Source of the DNA: Pisolithus tinctorius
Taxonomy: Eukaryota; Basidiomycota; Agaricomycetes; Boletales; Pisolithaceae
Direction of reading: 5' to 3'
DNA length: 64,000 bases
Assembly: GCA_024663395.1 (NCBI GenBank)
Contig: JANFAH010000080.1
Coordinates: forward strand, 124,001 to 188,000
Within the stretch, counting starts at the first letter, position 1. Each line of letters starts with the position of its first letter. A program made the translations under genes and the position numbers. The notes beneath the pieces were generated by a model. The model was not told the origin of the DNA. It worked only from the letters and a program-made list of their open reading frames with translations, and did not search any database. Of the stretch, positions 34,078 through 47,795 are shown in pieces.

Positions 34078-34091
34078 TGAGGGGGGGGTGA
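34078..34091 (+). promoter_or_regulatory. Polypurine tract of element D
   Basis: TGAGGGGGGGGTGA lies directly before the 3' LTR. Confidence 0.7.
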
Positions 34092-34798
34092 TGTTATGCC
34101 ACACTCACATGTTTCCTTTCTGCAGACTCTTTGTGTACTCGTTCACGCCCCACTCCACCTCTTGAGGCATTCCCTTTCCCCACAAGCCACTGTCTATGCA
34201 GTTGGACTTGTGTTCTGTATGTTTCCCCTTCTCTTTCCTTTATGGTAGACCCCTGCCTACCCCACGTTGTACTATAACTGGACATTGCATCCATTCCCTT
34301 TCCTTCTGTGATCCACTGGTGGCCCTGATCCACACAGTCATGTGACATGTTCACCCTGGCTACCCTGGTGTGTTCGTTTACCCCTACATATGTCACATAT
34401 GTGGTTAGTCCCTCTTCCCTTCGTCTACCCCATTTACCCTTGCGCCCACAGACACAGTTGTATGTGTAGTCCTGCTGCGCAGTGACTCAGTATGACTTGT
34501 CTTACCTTAACAAGGAGGCAGGTAAATGGGTTGAACATTTTCAAATGTTTGTTCCGCAGGTACTCTACATACATATATAAACCTGCATGTATTGTACCAG
34601 CTCCCCATTCAAAATCTACTTTGCAACCTGCCTTAGCTCTGCTCGCTGTACCCAAGAGGACTCAACAGTATGACTTTGGCTGGCCAAGACTAGTGCTCCA
34701 TTCGCTAGTGAAGTTAAATTACATGTCACTTCTCATGCAGTCACATGCTTGTGTTAACACACTCAATTCATGACATGATACGAGTTGTCAGCATAACA
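34092..34798 (+). repeat. 3' LTR of element D
   Basis: 707 bp, TG..CA ends. It matches the split 5' LTR with many transitions, so the insertion is old. Confidence 0.93.
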
Positions 34799-34803
34799 AG
34801 GGA

Positions 34804-35892
34804 TGCCAATCCAGTAACATCAGGAGGGGGTGCCAGCTTGCCAGGGATGGACATTCTGGGTGTTATCAATGCCACTGAAGACAATGGAAATGATTTCCAG
34901 CCTCCCAGAAGTATTTCCAAAGAGATACCACTTCATGGTCTGACATCCTTCTACCCCCTGTAGATTTTTTTTCCAACCACTGATTTCATTCAAATTTCAC
35001 CCGGGACATCCCAATGGACATATCTATTGATTCCCAGCATTATTTCCCCCAAATTATGGTTGGGAGTTTGTAATTATAATTTCCCCAGGGGCTGTATAGT
35101 AGCCAGATAGACATCAAGAAGGGCTTCTGTAGCTTTCTGCCTTTCTGTGGTGTGAGGCATATGGTTTCTGATGACTTGTTCAAGATAATTAGCATGTTTT
35201 ATCTAAGGTAGTCATCTTGCAGAAACCATGAACATCATGTGGATGTGACATGGTGTGACACAAGCATCAGAGCAACATACCACACTGTGTGGAGAAGTAT
35301 CAGAGTTGTAAACAGGTACTTATTAGCATTGCATTAGGGGTAAGGGAGTGACAGTACCAGGATATAATCTGAGTCTATAAAATGAGTTGGTTCAGAGAGT
35401 AAATATTAAGCCTTATCAAGGCCTGTCATCAGTGTCTCAGGCAGGACATGATGACCATGGTATTCCTTGACTGCCCAGGCTGCCTGTGTGCCATTAAGGC
35501 TGGTCCTGTAGGGCCATAAACAAAGTGCCATGATCATCATGTAATGGCACCTTGGCACTTCATCTTGGCTACTGCTGGATTTCAATGGGGTAGTTTTGGG
35601 GCAGTTGGCACATTTTCAGTGCTTCCAAGACTCGAAAATATTCAAAATCAATTCTCAGAAGCAACAGGTTTACATTCTACTCAATACAAACAGTGTATAC
35701 TAGTTCATTCCACACTTCATATTGACTATTTTCCCATTTCATGAACTTGTTAGATTGTTTTTCAATTTTTTAGCCTTGTCATGCAAATGTAACATTTTGG
35801 CACATGATGTTCATGGTTTCCACAAGATGACTACCTTACACATATTCAAACCTCAAAAACTGCCAAAATGGGGGATATCAAAGCAAACTGCT
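34804..35892. other. CpG-depleted intergenic or repeat sequence
   Basis: No intact gene. Short open frames (34745-34963, 35544-35744) show no recognisable domain. CG is almost absent. It continues the old sequence interrupted at 3328. Confidence 0.5.
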
Positions 35893-36150
35893 GTTTTCTA
35901 TGGAAAGCCAGACAATCATGCTTCCATATGGCTGAAAGTTGGAACTTTTTCCAGCAGTCACATGGACATGTAGCATGTATCTTCAAAGTTAGGAAGTACC
36001 ATTGGTTAGGAGGACACCAGACACTGCAGTCATGCAGTTCATTTGGTCATAGGTCACATGGTCACACATTCACACAGTCCAAAGGTTGTGCAGTTCACTT
36101 GGTCATAGGTTATGCAGTCATACATTCATGCAGTTTGTTCAGTTGTAGGT
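35893..36150 (+). repeat. Left arm of a diverged outer inverted repeat (CpG-decayed)
   Basis: Matches the reverse complement of 39300-39554, for example GGAACTTTTTCCAGCAGTCA against GGAACTTTTTCCGGCGGTCA. Nearly every CG of the right arm is TG or CA here. Confidence 0.8.
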
Positions 36151-36679
36151 CACATGGTCATCACCTTGTTTACAAGGTCACTGTGCCCCAAAAATTGAGA
36201 TGCTTTGTTTGACATCCCAGGCTATAATGTCATTTTGATGCATCAAAGTGTGATAATTGTAGCATTACTGTGGTGCAAGACTGCCTAACTCCCTTATACC
36301 AGTAGTGATGCATCAATATACTAGTAGTGCAGATCTGGAATCTGCCCACCCCCTCCCCTTAGGAGTTTCTCCCCACAAATCCCCACTCCTCCGCATTTTA
36401 TGTAATTACATAAGCATAAAAAAGTGCAGCCACTACTCCCAAAAACATGTCCTCATTTGGCATGTGCCTGATATCCAACATTCCCACACACTGCCCTCAT
36501 TGCCTCCAGCCTCCCCTTCCTTCCTGGGCTCTGTCCCTGCCCTGTGGGCATTGTATATGATAGTTAGATGTACTATAAGTGTATTAGACCATAAATGAAT
36601 GCTTCTCTGCCCATCCTAATGGGCCTAAATGATTGCAAAGTGTGATAGGGGGAAAAACAGAAAAAGCGAATGCTCTTTT

Positions 36680-36811
36680 CACCTTGTTTACAAGGTCACT
36701 CCAGCCCGAAAATGAGACGCTTTTTTCGACATCTGCGCATCTGCCTGTCAATTGACTCCACACGGCAAAACCCACTGGTCGTGACTGCGCCCTGGCGTGG
36801 TAAACAAGGTG
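36680..36811 (+). mobile_element. 132-bp MITE-like element in the left palindrome arm
   Basis: Ends CACCTTGTTTAC and GTAAACAAGGTG form a 12-bp terminal inverted repeat. It keeps several CGs in an otherwise CG-poor arm. Confidence 0.6.
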
Positions 36812-38457
36812 CCTGCTGGCAGCGCTGGCCATGTTCTAGTGATATATTGGACATATCTATCTATTTATTGTGTCCCCTTGAAGGGGAAATGTGTCCCTAC
36901 AACATATCAAAATTTGATAGGCTGGGATGGGGTGTTTCAAGTGTAGTGGCACAATTTCCTCCTCCCTGTGTTACACCCTGAAAAATATTTTTCTGGGCTT
37001 TTTGGCACTGGTAATGTAATCTGACATGGTGTAGTGGTCATAATAAGTGTATTCACATGTAATTTGATCATCCATGAAGTGTCTGCAAGGCTCTGAAAAA
37101 CTGGAAAGTATCTTAGGGGCTAAAACAAAAAGTGTTCACATTTTATATATATTTGACATGGGCACTTAAGAAAGGAATCAGATTGGAGGATGGCTCTGTT
37201 CTTACAACATATCAACAGCTCATTATGTGTGGCAGAAACCTTGAGGTGTTGTGCCATGATCTCCTCCTGCTGGTATTTAGGGGTTTCATCAAGTTCTAGG
37301 CTGTTTCCTGCTATTCTGACTATCTAGGCAGCACTGTAATACTGATTTGCAGTCACCACAATATTCCCAAGTGCATACATTCAGGGGAGAGCACTGAGGA
37401 ACTGAAACAATCCTCCAGAGAGCATGGGAAAAGGTGCAAAAAATTGTGGAGACTTCCAAAACATATCAAAAAGATGAAATAGCACACCCCACACAATGTA
37501 TGGTATCCAATGTAGTGCTGAGTTTCCCTTGGTGATGAGATATACATACATGTAACATATTATATTCATCACTCATTAAAACCCAAAAATGCAAAAATTG
37601 ATACACTAGGACATGTGATTCAATGGATACATTTGACTACTCAAGGTGTAGGAGACTAACACCCAGTCTGAAGTTCTGGGGTTGTGTTACACTCAAGTGG
37701 GTCTAATATAGCCCCAGGAGGTCCTATCATATGAAAAGAATCTCAGCACTACCATCCATTGGATACCATACATTGTGTGGGGTGTGCTATTTCATCTTTT
37801 TGATATGTTTTGGAAGTCTCCACAATTTTTTGCACCTTTTCCCATGCTCTCTGGAGGATTGTTTCAGTTCCTCAGTGCTCTCCCCTGAATGTATGCACTT
37901 GGGAATATTGTGGTGACTGCAAATCAGTATTACAGTGCTGCCTAGATAGTCAGAATAGCAGGAAACAGCCTAGAACTTGATGAAACCCCTAAATACCAGC
38001 AGGAGGAGATCATGGCACAACACCTCAAGGTTTCTGCCACACATAATGAGCTGTTGATATGTTGTAAGAACAGAGCCATCCTCCAATCTGATTCCTTTCT
38101 TAAGTGCCCATGTCAAATATATATAAAATGTGAACACTTTTTGTTTTAGCCCCTAAGATACTTTCCAGTTTTTCAGAGCCTTGCAGACACTTCATGGATG
38201 ATCAAATTACATGTGAATACACTTATTATGACCACTACACCATGTCAGATTACATTACCAGTGCCAAAAAGCCCAGAAAAATATTTTTCAGGGTGTAACA
38301 CAGGGAGGAGGAAATTGTGCCACTACACTTGAAACACCCCATCCCAGCCTATCAAATTTTGATATGTTGTAGGGACACATTTCCCCTTCAAGGGGACACA
38401 ATAAATAGATAGATATGTCCAATATATCACTAGAACATGGCCAGCGCTGCCAGCAGG

Positions 38458-38589
38458 CACCTTGTTTACCACGCCAGGGCGCAGTCACGACCAGTGGGTT
38501 TTGCCGTGTGGAGTCAATTGACAGGCAGATGCGCAGATGTCGAAAAAAGCGTCTCATTTTCGGGCTGGAGTGACCTTGTAAACAAGGTG
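38458..38589 (-). mobile_element. 132-bp MITE-like element in the right palindrome arm
   Basis: Mirror copy of 36680-36811. Confidence 0.6.
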
Positions 38590-39299
38590 AAAAGAGCATT
38601 CGCTTTTTCTGTTTTTCCCCCTATCACACTTTGCAATCATTTAGGCCCATTAGGATGGGCAGAGAAGCATTCATTTATGGTCTAATACACTTATAGTACA
38701 TCTAACTATCATATACAATGCCCACAGGGCAGGGACAGAGCCCAGGAAGGAAGGGGAGGCTGGAGGCAATGAGGGCAGTGTGTGGGAATGTTGGATATCA
38801 GGCACATGCCAAATGAGGACATGTTTTTGGGAGTAGTGGCTGCACTTTTTTATGCTTATGTAATTACATAAAATGCGGAGGAGTGGGGATTTGTGGGGAG
38901 AAACTCCTAAGGGGAGGGGGTGGGCAGATTCCAGATCTGCACTACTAGTATATTGATGCATCACTACTGGTATAAGGGAGTTAGGCAGTCTTGCACCACA
39001 GTAATGCTATAATTATCACAATTGATGCATCAGGAGGACAGGGAACGGTGGACATCTGCACATATGCCTCAACAACAAGTCCACATGGCAAATCCCACTA
39101 GCCACCTCACAGCTGTAGCATGCTCAGGCGTAGTAAACAAGGTGCCTGCCAGCAGCCCTGTTCTAGTACAGTAGGGGGATCAGATATATCATAGCGCTGA
39201 CGAAGCGCATTCGAAAACAAAAGGCATATTTGCAATAACTCCCCACAACGGGTTACAGAGAGCACGCAAGTATACTCAGCTCCAGTCATCCTCGTTAAC

Positions 39300-39554
39300 C
39301 GCATGACCTACGACCGAACGAACTTCGGACTACATGAATGTGTGACCACGTGATCTATGACCGAACGAACTGCATGAATGTGTGACCGCGTGACCTACGA
39401 CCGAACGAACTGCATGACTGCAGTGTCCGGTGTCCTCCTAACTGACGGTACTTCCTAACTTCGAAGATACGTGCTGCAGGTCCACGTGACCGCCGGAAAA
39501 AGTTCCAACTTTCGGTCGTACGGAAGGCGATTGTCCGGCTTTCCGTAGTTTTCG
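39300..39554 (-). repeat. Right arm of the outer inverted repeat, with short tandem repeats
   Basis: Reverse complement of 35893-36150 but rich in CG. Between about 39302 and 39420 a unit of roughly 40 bp containing GACCGAACGAACT and GTGTGACC repeats about three times. The glucoamylase start codon lies about 120 bp to its right. Confidence 0.7.
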
Positions 39555-39675
39555 GCCTTACCTGGTCAACTAAAACGGCATCGAAAACGCATGAAAACGA
39601 CGCACGAAAACACGCTGTGAATTCCCTTATTGTGAACACGTGCACGATTTCAAGGTCCCTGTCTGAATCGTGTCC

Positions 39676-41719
<2,044 letters not shown>

Positions 41720-42726
41720 AGAAGTTGGAGAACAGCGACCTTCAACTTGCAATATCCCAAGTCAGGCCAGTCATTTATTGTGTCTGGATAGAATCCATCG
41801 TGTGCTGGGCTCGGTAATATATGTCCATGGTAAGCTTTTCAGTGACTGGAAGTGCCTCGTGGCACTCGGTGGAAGGTATATTTCAATGAGTACATACAAC
41901 AAGTGGTATTTGGTGTGTCCTGAGACAGTTGTCTGCTGACTTCTAACACGATCAACCTGTTGTCTCATGTACTCTCGTATGGTGATTATTCGAGAACCGC
42001 CGTCAAGTATGCATCTCTTCTACAAAGACCTTACCACATTGCAAACCTCCAACTTCATGAGAGGCGTTGATGCCATTCCTAAATATTCAGTGGTCTCCCG
42101 AATCCTCCGTTCAGACTTCACACCGCGTTATTGCTCTACTCGGTGACCGTCAATTTCCGGACCTAGTACCACGAATTATTGGCACAGATTATTACCGGTT
42201 TTTACATATACTTCCCAGGTATTTCTGATCTGAATGAATCCTAGAAGTTGTCATCAACAACATGCCACAAAATCCATTGGTAGAATTGTACTACACATCA
42301 TACCACCCGATATAGCAATGTCTTCTGCGGCGGTCCTTCCCATGCAGCAATAATATGTTCTTGCGACAATCTCGCAGTTTGGGTGACGCCGCGGCGGGGC
42401 GCCGGTGAAGAAACTGCGAAGGGAGACTTCTGTTTGAATTATAAAGCCCGGTAAGCTATACCGGTTCTTGAGGTGACAATGGGGGTACTACACACCTTTG
42501 ACGCGAGATCGAGACAAGTATATATGTATGTGATTGTGCTTGGGTCTGACGCGGCGCTGTCAGTCCGGTTGTCATCCCAGAAAATTGGCACTCGGATCCA
42601 ATACTGTACGCGGTACTCCACTCGCGATACTTCCCTCACATCCGCACAACACGCTTGCCGGTCTTTACTCCCACAACATTCCTTGGATTTCCGCTATTGT
42701 TTGATTCCAACTCTGTCTCTCTTTCT
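41720..42726. other. Intergenic region upstream of the aspartic protease
   Basis: No gene is seen. A TATAAA lies near 42439 and TATATATG near 42520. The short frame 42473-42886 overlaps the protease start in another frame and is not supported. Confidence 0.5.
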
Positions 42727-44644
42727 ATGCATTCCGTTCTGCTGCGTTCTCTTGTTTGTTCTTTATGTTCGTTTTCGGCTTTCGCTCTCAAGATCCCCTT
42801 CTCAACCCGCACTTCCCCACAAACCCGTGGTCTTCCCCATGCCCATGTGGCACGACAGTCATCGTCTAGCCATGTTCTTCCTGTAGGAAATACGCAAAAC
42901 TCATTCTACTACACTAATATTACTCTGGGCGGCCAAACGATATCTGTCATGCTGGATACTGGAAGGTATGCTTTCAGCCAATTATGAACCCACCAATGTG
43001 TTGTTCACCACTCACCAGCTCGGATTTATGGGTGACTGGTTCCGTGCCCAATGCTCAAGACACCGGTAAATCCTTGACACTATCCTACGCCGTTGGAAAT
43101 GCTGCTGGTACGTTTTACTGTTACAGAAGATTTATATACTCAATCACTTGCAAAGGCGACGTGTATACCGCCCCATTCTCCATGGCTGGTTACAGCGTAG
43201 ACGACCAAGCATTCCGTTTGTCTCAGCCTCCTCGTTCTCGAGCTCGTTATACTAACACGTTTTTCTTACAGTTCTGGTCGCAAACACATCGACCTTCTCA
43301 ACAAACATCCATTCTGAGGGCTACGACGGTCTCATCGGACTTGGTCCCAATTCTGGTTCCGCCATTTACAAGAAACTTGACGGTGACGCGGGAAACAACG
43401 CAATCAACCGAATATTCGAGCAAAACCCATCTTCAATAGACGACTACATCACTCTCATGCTTAGTCGCCGCAATGATCCAAGTAACAACATCACAGGTCA
43501 ATTTACCATTTCGGAGCTCGTCCCAGGTTACGAGAACGTAACCTCCATGCCTCAGCTGGCGGTGGAGATGGTATACGAGGTCACTGATCAAGACCAACAC
43601 TGGCAGGTATTGACGGACAAGAGTGTGGGTGTGATTGGACCAGATGGACAACCAATAACAATCAGCTCTATCGTGCCGAAGGCGCCGAGTGGTCAATTGG
43701 TTGCCGTCCTTGACTCTGGTTTCACGCTACCACAAGTCCCTCGCTCGATGTCAGATGCCATTTACGGACGCGTACAGGGTGCCGAATGGTCCACTTCCCA
43801 GCAAGCTTGGCTAGTACCGTGCGGCCAACTGATCAATCTGACATTCACATTTGGTGGGATTTCGTATCCGATCCATCCCCTAGATGTATCTTCCAGTGAT
43901 TTCGGAGTCACGTTTTCCAATGGAAATCCTGCTTGCCTTGGAACTGTAAGCGGTTTCTCCTTCCGAAGTTTCAACGAACTTCTATGTGACGCCTTATGTA
44001 ACAGTTCCAACCCATCAGTTCAGCGTTCAGTTTGCTGGGTGAATACGACATGATTCTTGGCATGGCATTCTGTGAGTATTGACAGACTTTCGGAGAACGT
44101 TATCAACCAATTTGGCACGTCAGTACGTAATATCTACACGCTCATCAATTATGGAAACCTCGTCAAGGACGGATCTAACTCCAATACACCCTATATCCAA
44201 ATGCTACCCCTCACGGACCAAGCGACCGCCGTAAACGACTTCATTGAAACACGGACTGGTGGCCAAAACCTCATCAATTCACCTCAGTATACTCTCTTGC
44301 CTTCCTCACAGGAGCAGCACTCTCCGGAGACGGCTGAGGAGAAGAAACAGCAATATGAAGAGAAAGTTCTGAGCCGATGGCCATATATCCTCGTTGGCTG
44401 TCTTGCGCTCGTGTCTATGTTGGTCGGGTGCTGTGTGTGGAGATGCTGCAAGCGTAGGCGCATGAGAAAAATGGCAGCACGGCAGAAGCAAGGGGTCAAC
44501 CCTCCGGACACCGACGGAAACGGTCCATATTCACAACTTCACGATTCCAACAGCACTGCAACCCTGGTCATGCAGCCGATGCGAGCGTCTACTCTCGAAT
44601 TCAAGGAAGAATACGGCAAGGACGCTTTCTCACGGAGTCCATGA
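42727..44644 (+). CDS. Pepsin-like aspartic protease (family A1) with C-terminal membrane anchor
   Basis: Exons 42727-42965, 43019-43107, 43156-43215, 43272-43945, 44005-44071 and 44124-44644 give 549 residues. The N-terminus MHSVLLRSLVCSLCSFSAFA is a signal peptide. The catalytic Asp motifs are VMLDTGSSDLWV, joined across the first intron, and VLDSGFTLP near residue 315. YDGLIGLGP is the usual active-site flap region neighbour. After LINYGNL a Ser/Glu-rich stretch leads to one membrane segment (YILVGCLALVSMLVGCCVW) and a basic cytoplasmic tail. It is therefore likely a cell-surface or vacuolar membrane protease. Fungal A1 proteases with such anchors are common in basidiomycetes. Substrate unknown. 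Confidence 0.92.
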
Positions 44645-45075
44645 GTGCGAATAGAAGGCTAGAAGGGTGCGTAGGTAGGCCCAAGCCTCGAGCAGTTTTG
44701 TCAGATAGAACATGAGTTCAAGGTAGCTGGCTACTTGACGACTTTTTTTCGCAGAGCTGCTTGCCCTTGCCAAATGTATGTTTTTGGGAATGACTCTTGC
44801 AGACAGCTTGGTGCTGAGCTTGAAGGCGACTTGACCCTTCGACGTTGCTGTCTGCAATATTGTTGTGAGTTGTAGTGCGTAACGATCGGCGTGTACGTAA
44901 GAAGGTTTTCTTCTCGAAGGATAATCTCCGTTGCCTTGAGAAGTCGAGAGGGAATCTTCCAAGTACTGTTGCAAGTAGTCATAGGGGAGGGCTGTACTGC
45001 ATTTACCCTATACTTATTGAATTAGGTACAAAGTACAAAGGTGTACAATAAAATGTCGAACCTCTCAAAATTCCG
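44645..45075. other. Convergent intergenic region
   Basis: Lies between the ends of the protease (+) and the CCCH gene (-). It contains ACAATAAAATG near 45045, a possible polyadenylation signal. A minus-strand open frame (44630-44974) has no recognisable content. Confidence 0.5.
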
Positions 45076-46963
45076 CTAAGAACTGCTTAGGAACAGACCG
45101 TCAACCTCGGTCTGCGCTGCTTGCATAAATGCACTTACACTTGGTGAGGCTACAATTGGCTCGGCATGTAACGACGACAGAGGACCAACCATAGACCTCG
45201 TCCGCCGATGAGGAACGGTCGATAGCGGCTTCACCGTGCTGACCTCGGTGATCTCGACCTCGCCTATCTCCTGTGTCCCGAGATCCATTTGTTCGGGAGG
45301 CATCCCTCCGGGTGTTTTTTGCTGAGAGGTTTCCGCTGGAACTGGTAGCTTCGCAGCAGATGTAGGAGCGTCACATGGTCTTTTTAGTTGCGAGTGGCCT
45401 TGCGGACTGTTCAACGCCGGCTTTTCCCCAGTGCCGTTCGACTCTCGTGAATTTGCCTCACAAAGAAACACCCTAGCCGCTGGTAACTCAGCCTCGGACC
45501 TCACTTTCAGACACCCGACTGCTACGAACAGATAGTTAGCAATGGCAGTTGCATTTTTGCAACCGAAGCATAAAGCTCACGGTCCAGCTCCAGCTCCGTT
45601 TCATGTGCAAATTTACAATCATCTCCGTCCTTGCAATATCCAGTAATAAAAGCGTCACAGACTTTCCCTGCCAACGATCGAGGCACGGGTGAAAAATTTA
45701 GGCACATTTCGCCTCGAAGACACTCACGTTCACCACCCATCATGACACCGCCGCCAATGACCCGCCACGTGATTGGGTAGAAATCCTTCGATTGGCAAAG
45801 ATTTTTTCTTGACTCTAGTTCTCTGGCATCCACGCTCGTGGAGTTATTAGAAAATTTTTCAGTCGCTTTCCTTGATCGAGAGTCGTGTATACTGCCATGC
45901 ACGATTGGTATCAAGAAGTCAACGATGCTATATTGAATCTGCAGACTTACAACGTGCATTTATTCCCACTCTGACACTTACCCGTTGCCACAAAATATCG
46001 ACAAGGCTTCGCTAAGCAACGAAGAGTCAGCGCGACCAGTCTAGATGATCCACCATCCCAAAGGAGGAACAGACTCACTCTGATATGCAAAAGGCTTTCG
46101 CGTCCGTGGCATCTGTTTGTCCTGACAGGAAACCGCCGACTGCACAAGCGAATGTGCCTCGAACGGAGGCATGACAAAACGTCCGAAAGGATCAACCTTC
46201 GCATTGCAAGACGTAAAGTAAGTCATCCACTCCGTGGAACTAGGTTCTGGATAACGAGGCACAGCTGAAAACTGTCGGTACAGCACCACCGGTGGTGGTG
46301 AAGCGGGGGGGTTAGAATCTTCGAGGTTCCCAAATGCAGCGTGCACATCATGATTGATGGACTTCACGCACAGGGGTGACCCCTCAGAGGACGAGGTATC
46401 GTGTGGGTCATCGCGTAGAATGGGATCTGCGGTGATTGTACATCGCGGAGCACACACAAGAGGAGGTGACGAACTATAAGCTGGGTGCCACAAGGAAAAT
46501 GGGAGCGTCGATGCACTCTGAGGGTAGTAAAGTGGTAATTGAGGAGCTTGTGATAGGGGAAAGTCCACTAAGGATGTCAAGAAAGGTCACGATTACTTAT
46601 CGTTGCGAATCTGCTAAGGTGTCGCCAAATAACTTACCGCGATTTTGAGATGTGCAATTTCGTAGTTTACGATGCGAATGAACTATACGGAATAAGTCAG
46701 TCACCATCTACTCTCTCGACGTTGACGATGGAAATCAGTGGACCAACTCGGCTTGTGCGAGAATGGGCACGAAGTACCCCTCCGACAACATCCAGCTTGA
46801 TAAAATCGACAGGTGATGTTGCAGCGTTTCTGCATAGCGTCAGCGTATGCACTGTCGAACGCCAAGTGGACGTCTTGATTGACACCACAAGCTAAACCTC
46901 TTCCGTCAAGAGTGAACAACGATACTACAGTAGGGACCTACTTTGCTTCATACTAGTGGACAT
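45076..46963 (-). CDS. CCCH zinc-finger protein with three fingers
   Basis: Probable RNA-binding regulator. Proposed exons on the minus strand: 46963-46942, 46891-46721, 46682-46638, 46567-46079, 46011-45951, 45891-45728, 45667-45581 and 45521-45076, giving 494 residues. Three C-x8-C-x5-C-x3-H type fingers are seen: CRFYQAGCCRRGTSCPFSH near the N-terminus, CRYFVATGKCQSGNKC completed to CTFIH across an intron, and CDAFITGYCKDGDDCKFAH. Completion of the second finger by splicing supports the model. The 38-nt intron 46683-46720 is unusually short; an in-phase donor 27 nt upstream would make it 65 nt. The C-terminal part is Pro/Ser/Thr-rich. Cellular target not known. Confidence 0.82.
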
Positions 46964-47795
46964 TGCCTTTCGATCTCAGCATCTACTGGTGACTTGGGGA
47001 AAGCGGAGAGACAGAGATGCGAGAAGGAGTAGAAGAACACACTCGTCAAGACGGAGACTAGTGGTCCTTGTTCTTGTCATGGACAAGGAGAAAAAGTGAA
47101 ACCTCACGATTTGAAGTCCCAAGGTGATGAAAGACAAGAGTAGGGAAATATCCACATGAACGTGCTTACCTTATGAATCGTGAAATAAGTCGACGGGCAA
47201 GGAAACAATGACGGTCCGAAACCGGTCTAGCGCCAAGGTGTTGGCAGCTATATCTACGTTAGTATTTGCGTCCCCAATCCCTTCCCGCAAATATTAACTT
47301 TGAACGCACGTGTTGAAGGGGTAAGTGTAGATAAAGCAACTGACTGTGTACGAGGAAACGTTTCTGCACTCATATGTACTCAGTGAGGACATCCTGGCGC
47401 GTATGGCGAGCCTAAATTGGCACTGAACAATAAGAACATGTGGGTTCGGCAGTACGATGGCTTCCGGACCAATCCCGGAGCCTCCCCCTCTGACCTTTAC
47501 AATTGTTCAGTACTGCTGTCTGGTATTTTTAGTGGTTGCCCTCCATTCGTACCTGCAACTCTTGACATTGTTATTGTTAAAGACGGAAATGAAGTGTGCA
47601 TGCGACTGCAGCACCCTTTTTTCCAAATAACGTTGAACAATCTCACGGTGACCCCACGATAGCTAAAATAAAGCCAACTGCCGAGCGTTGGGCACGCTTG
47701 CTCACCTCCTCACACGAGTTCGTTTTGAGCCCCAAAATGAAACAGAGGGAGGGTTAACACATCATACAGAGGCTACAGTACCAGAATCATTTCGG
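46964..47795. other. Intergenic region
   Basis: Upstream of the CCCH gene and downstream of the RING gene. The 81-codon frame at 47417-47662 has no recognisable motif and is not called as a gene. Confidence 0.5.

Larger units (their letters stand above)
3324..34803 (+). mobile_element. Element D: old full-length Ty3/Gypsy chromovirus hosting three later insertions
   Basis: Two LTRs of the same orientation begin TGTTATGCCA and end GTCAGCATAACA. The 3' copy is 34092-34798 (707 bp). The 5' copy is 3329-3728 plus 10597-10904 (708 bp), split by element A. The element is flanked by the perfect 5-bp duplication AGGGA at 3324-3328 and 34799-34803. A G-rich polypurine tract (about 34078-34091) precedes the 3' LTR. 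Internal parts are gag (11.06-12.57 kb), pol (12.57-15.46 kb, resuming at 31.9-32.6 kb) with a chromodomain, and a third ORF. Several stops fall where CGA would be expected. It is inactive and is the oldest layer of the nest. Confidence 0.93.
36246..39022. repeat. Long palindrome, about 1.27-kb arms
   Basis: The left arm 36249-37522 is the reverse complement of 37742-39020, with spacer 37523-37741 (219 bp). Position x pairs with 75269-x from 36249 to 37512. A 5-bp indel near 37512/37757 and small changes at the outer tips are the only differences I noticed. Outside it lie two copies of TGATGCATCA (36236-36245 and 39023-39032), a possible 10-bp target duplication. No transposase-like frame is present; mirrored short frames (97 and 103 codons) are shadows. 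A transcript through it would fold into a very long hairpin RNA. Confidence 0.92.
36162..39144. mobile_element. Small inverted-repeat element split by the palindrome
   Basis: The outer copy has ends CACCTTGTTTAC (36162-36173) and GTAAACAAGGTG (39133-39144), a perfect 12-bp terminal inverted repeat. Its interior (about 36174-36235 and 39033-39132) resembles the 132-bp copies inside the palindrome arms. No transposase is present, so it is MITE-like. No clear target duplication was found. Confidence 0.55.

Noticed and set aside
36305..38964. Mirrored ORFs of 97, 103 and about 61-64 codons in the palindrome
   Set aside because: They exist in both arms only because the DNA is palindromic. No domain, codon bias or splice support.
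44630..44974. Minus-strand 114-codon ORF after the protease
   Set aside because: No motif and no good start. It lies in a convergent 3' region.
46436..46895. Plus-strand ORFs opposite the CCCH gene
   Set aside because: Antisense shadows of the zinc-finger exons.
47417..47662. 81-codon ORF between the CCCH and RING genes
   Set aside because: No recognisable motif and no splice partner. Length is within chance.
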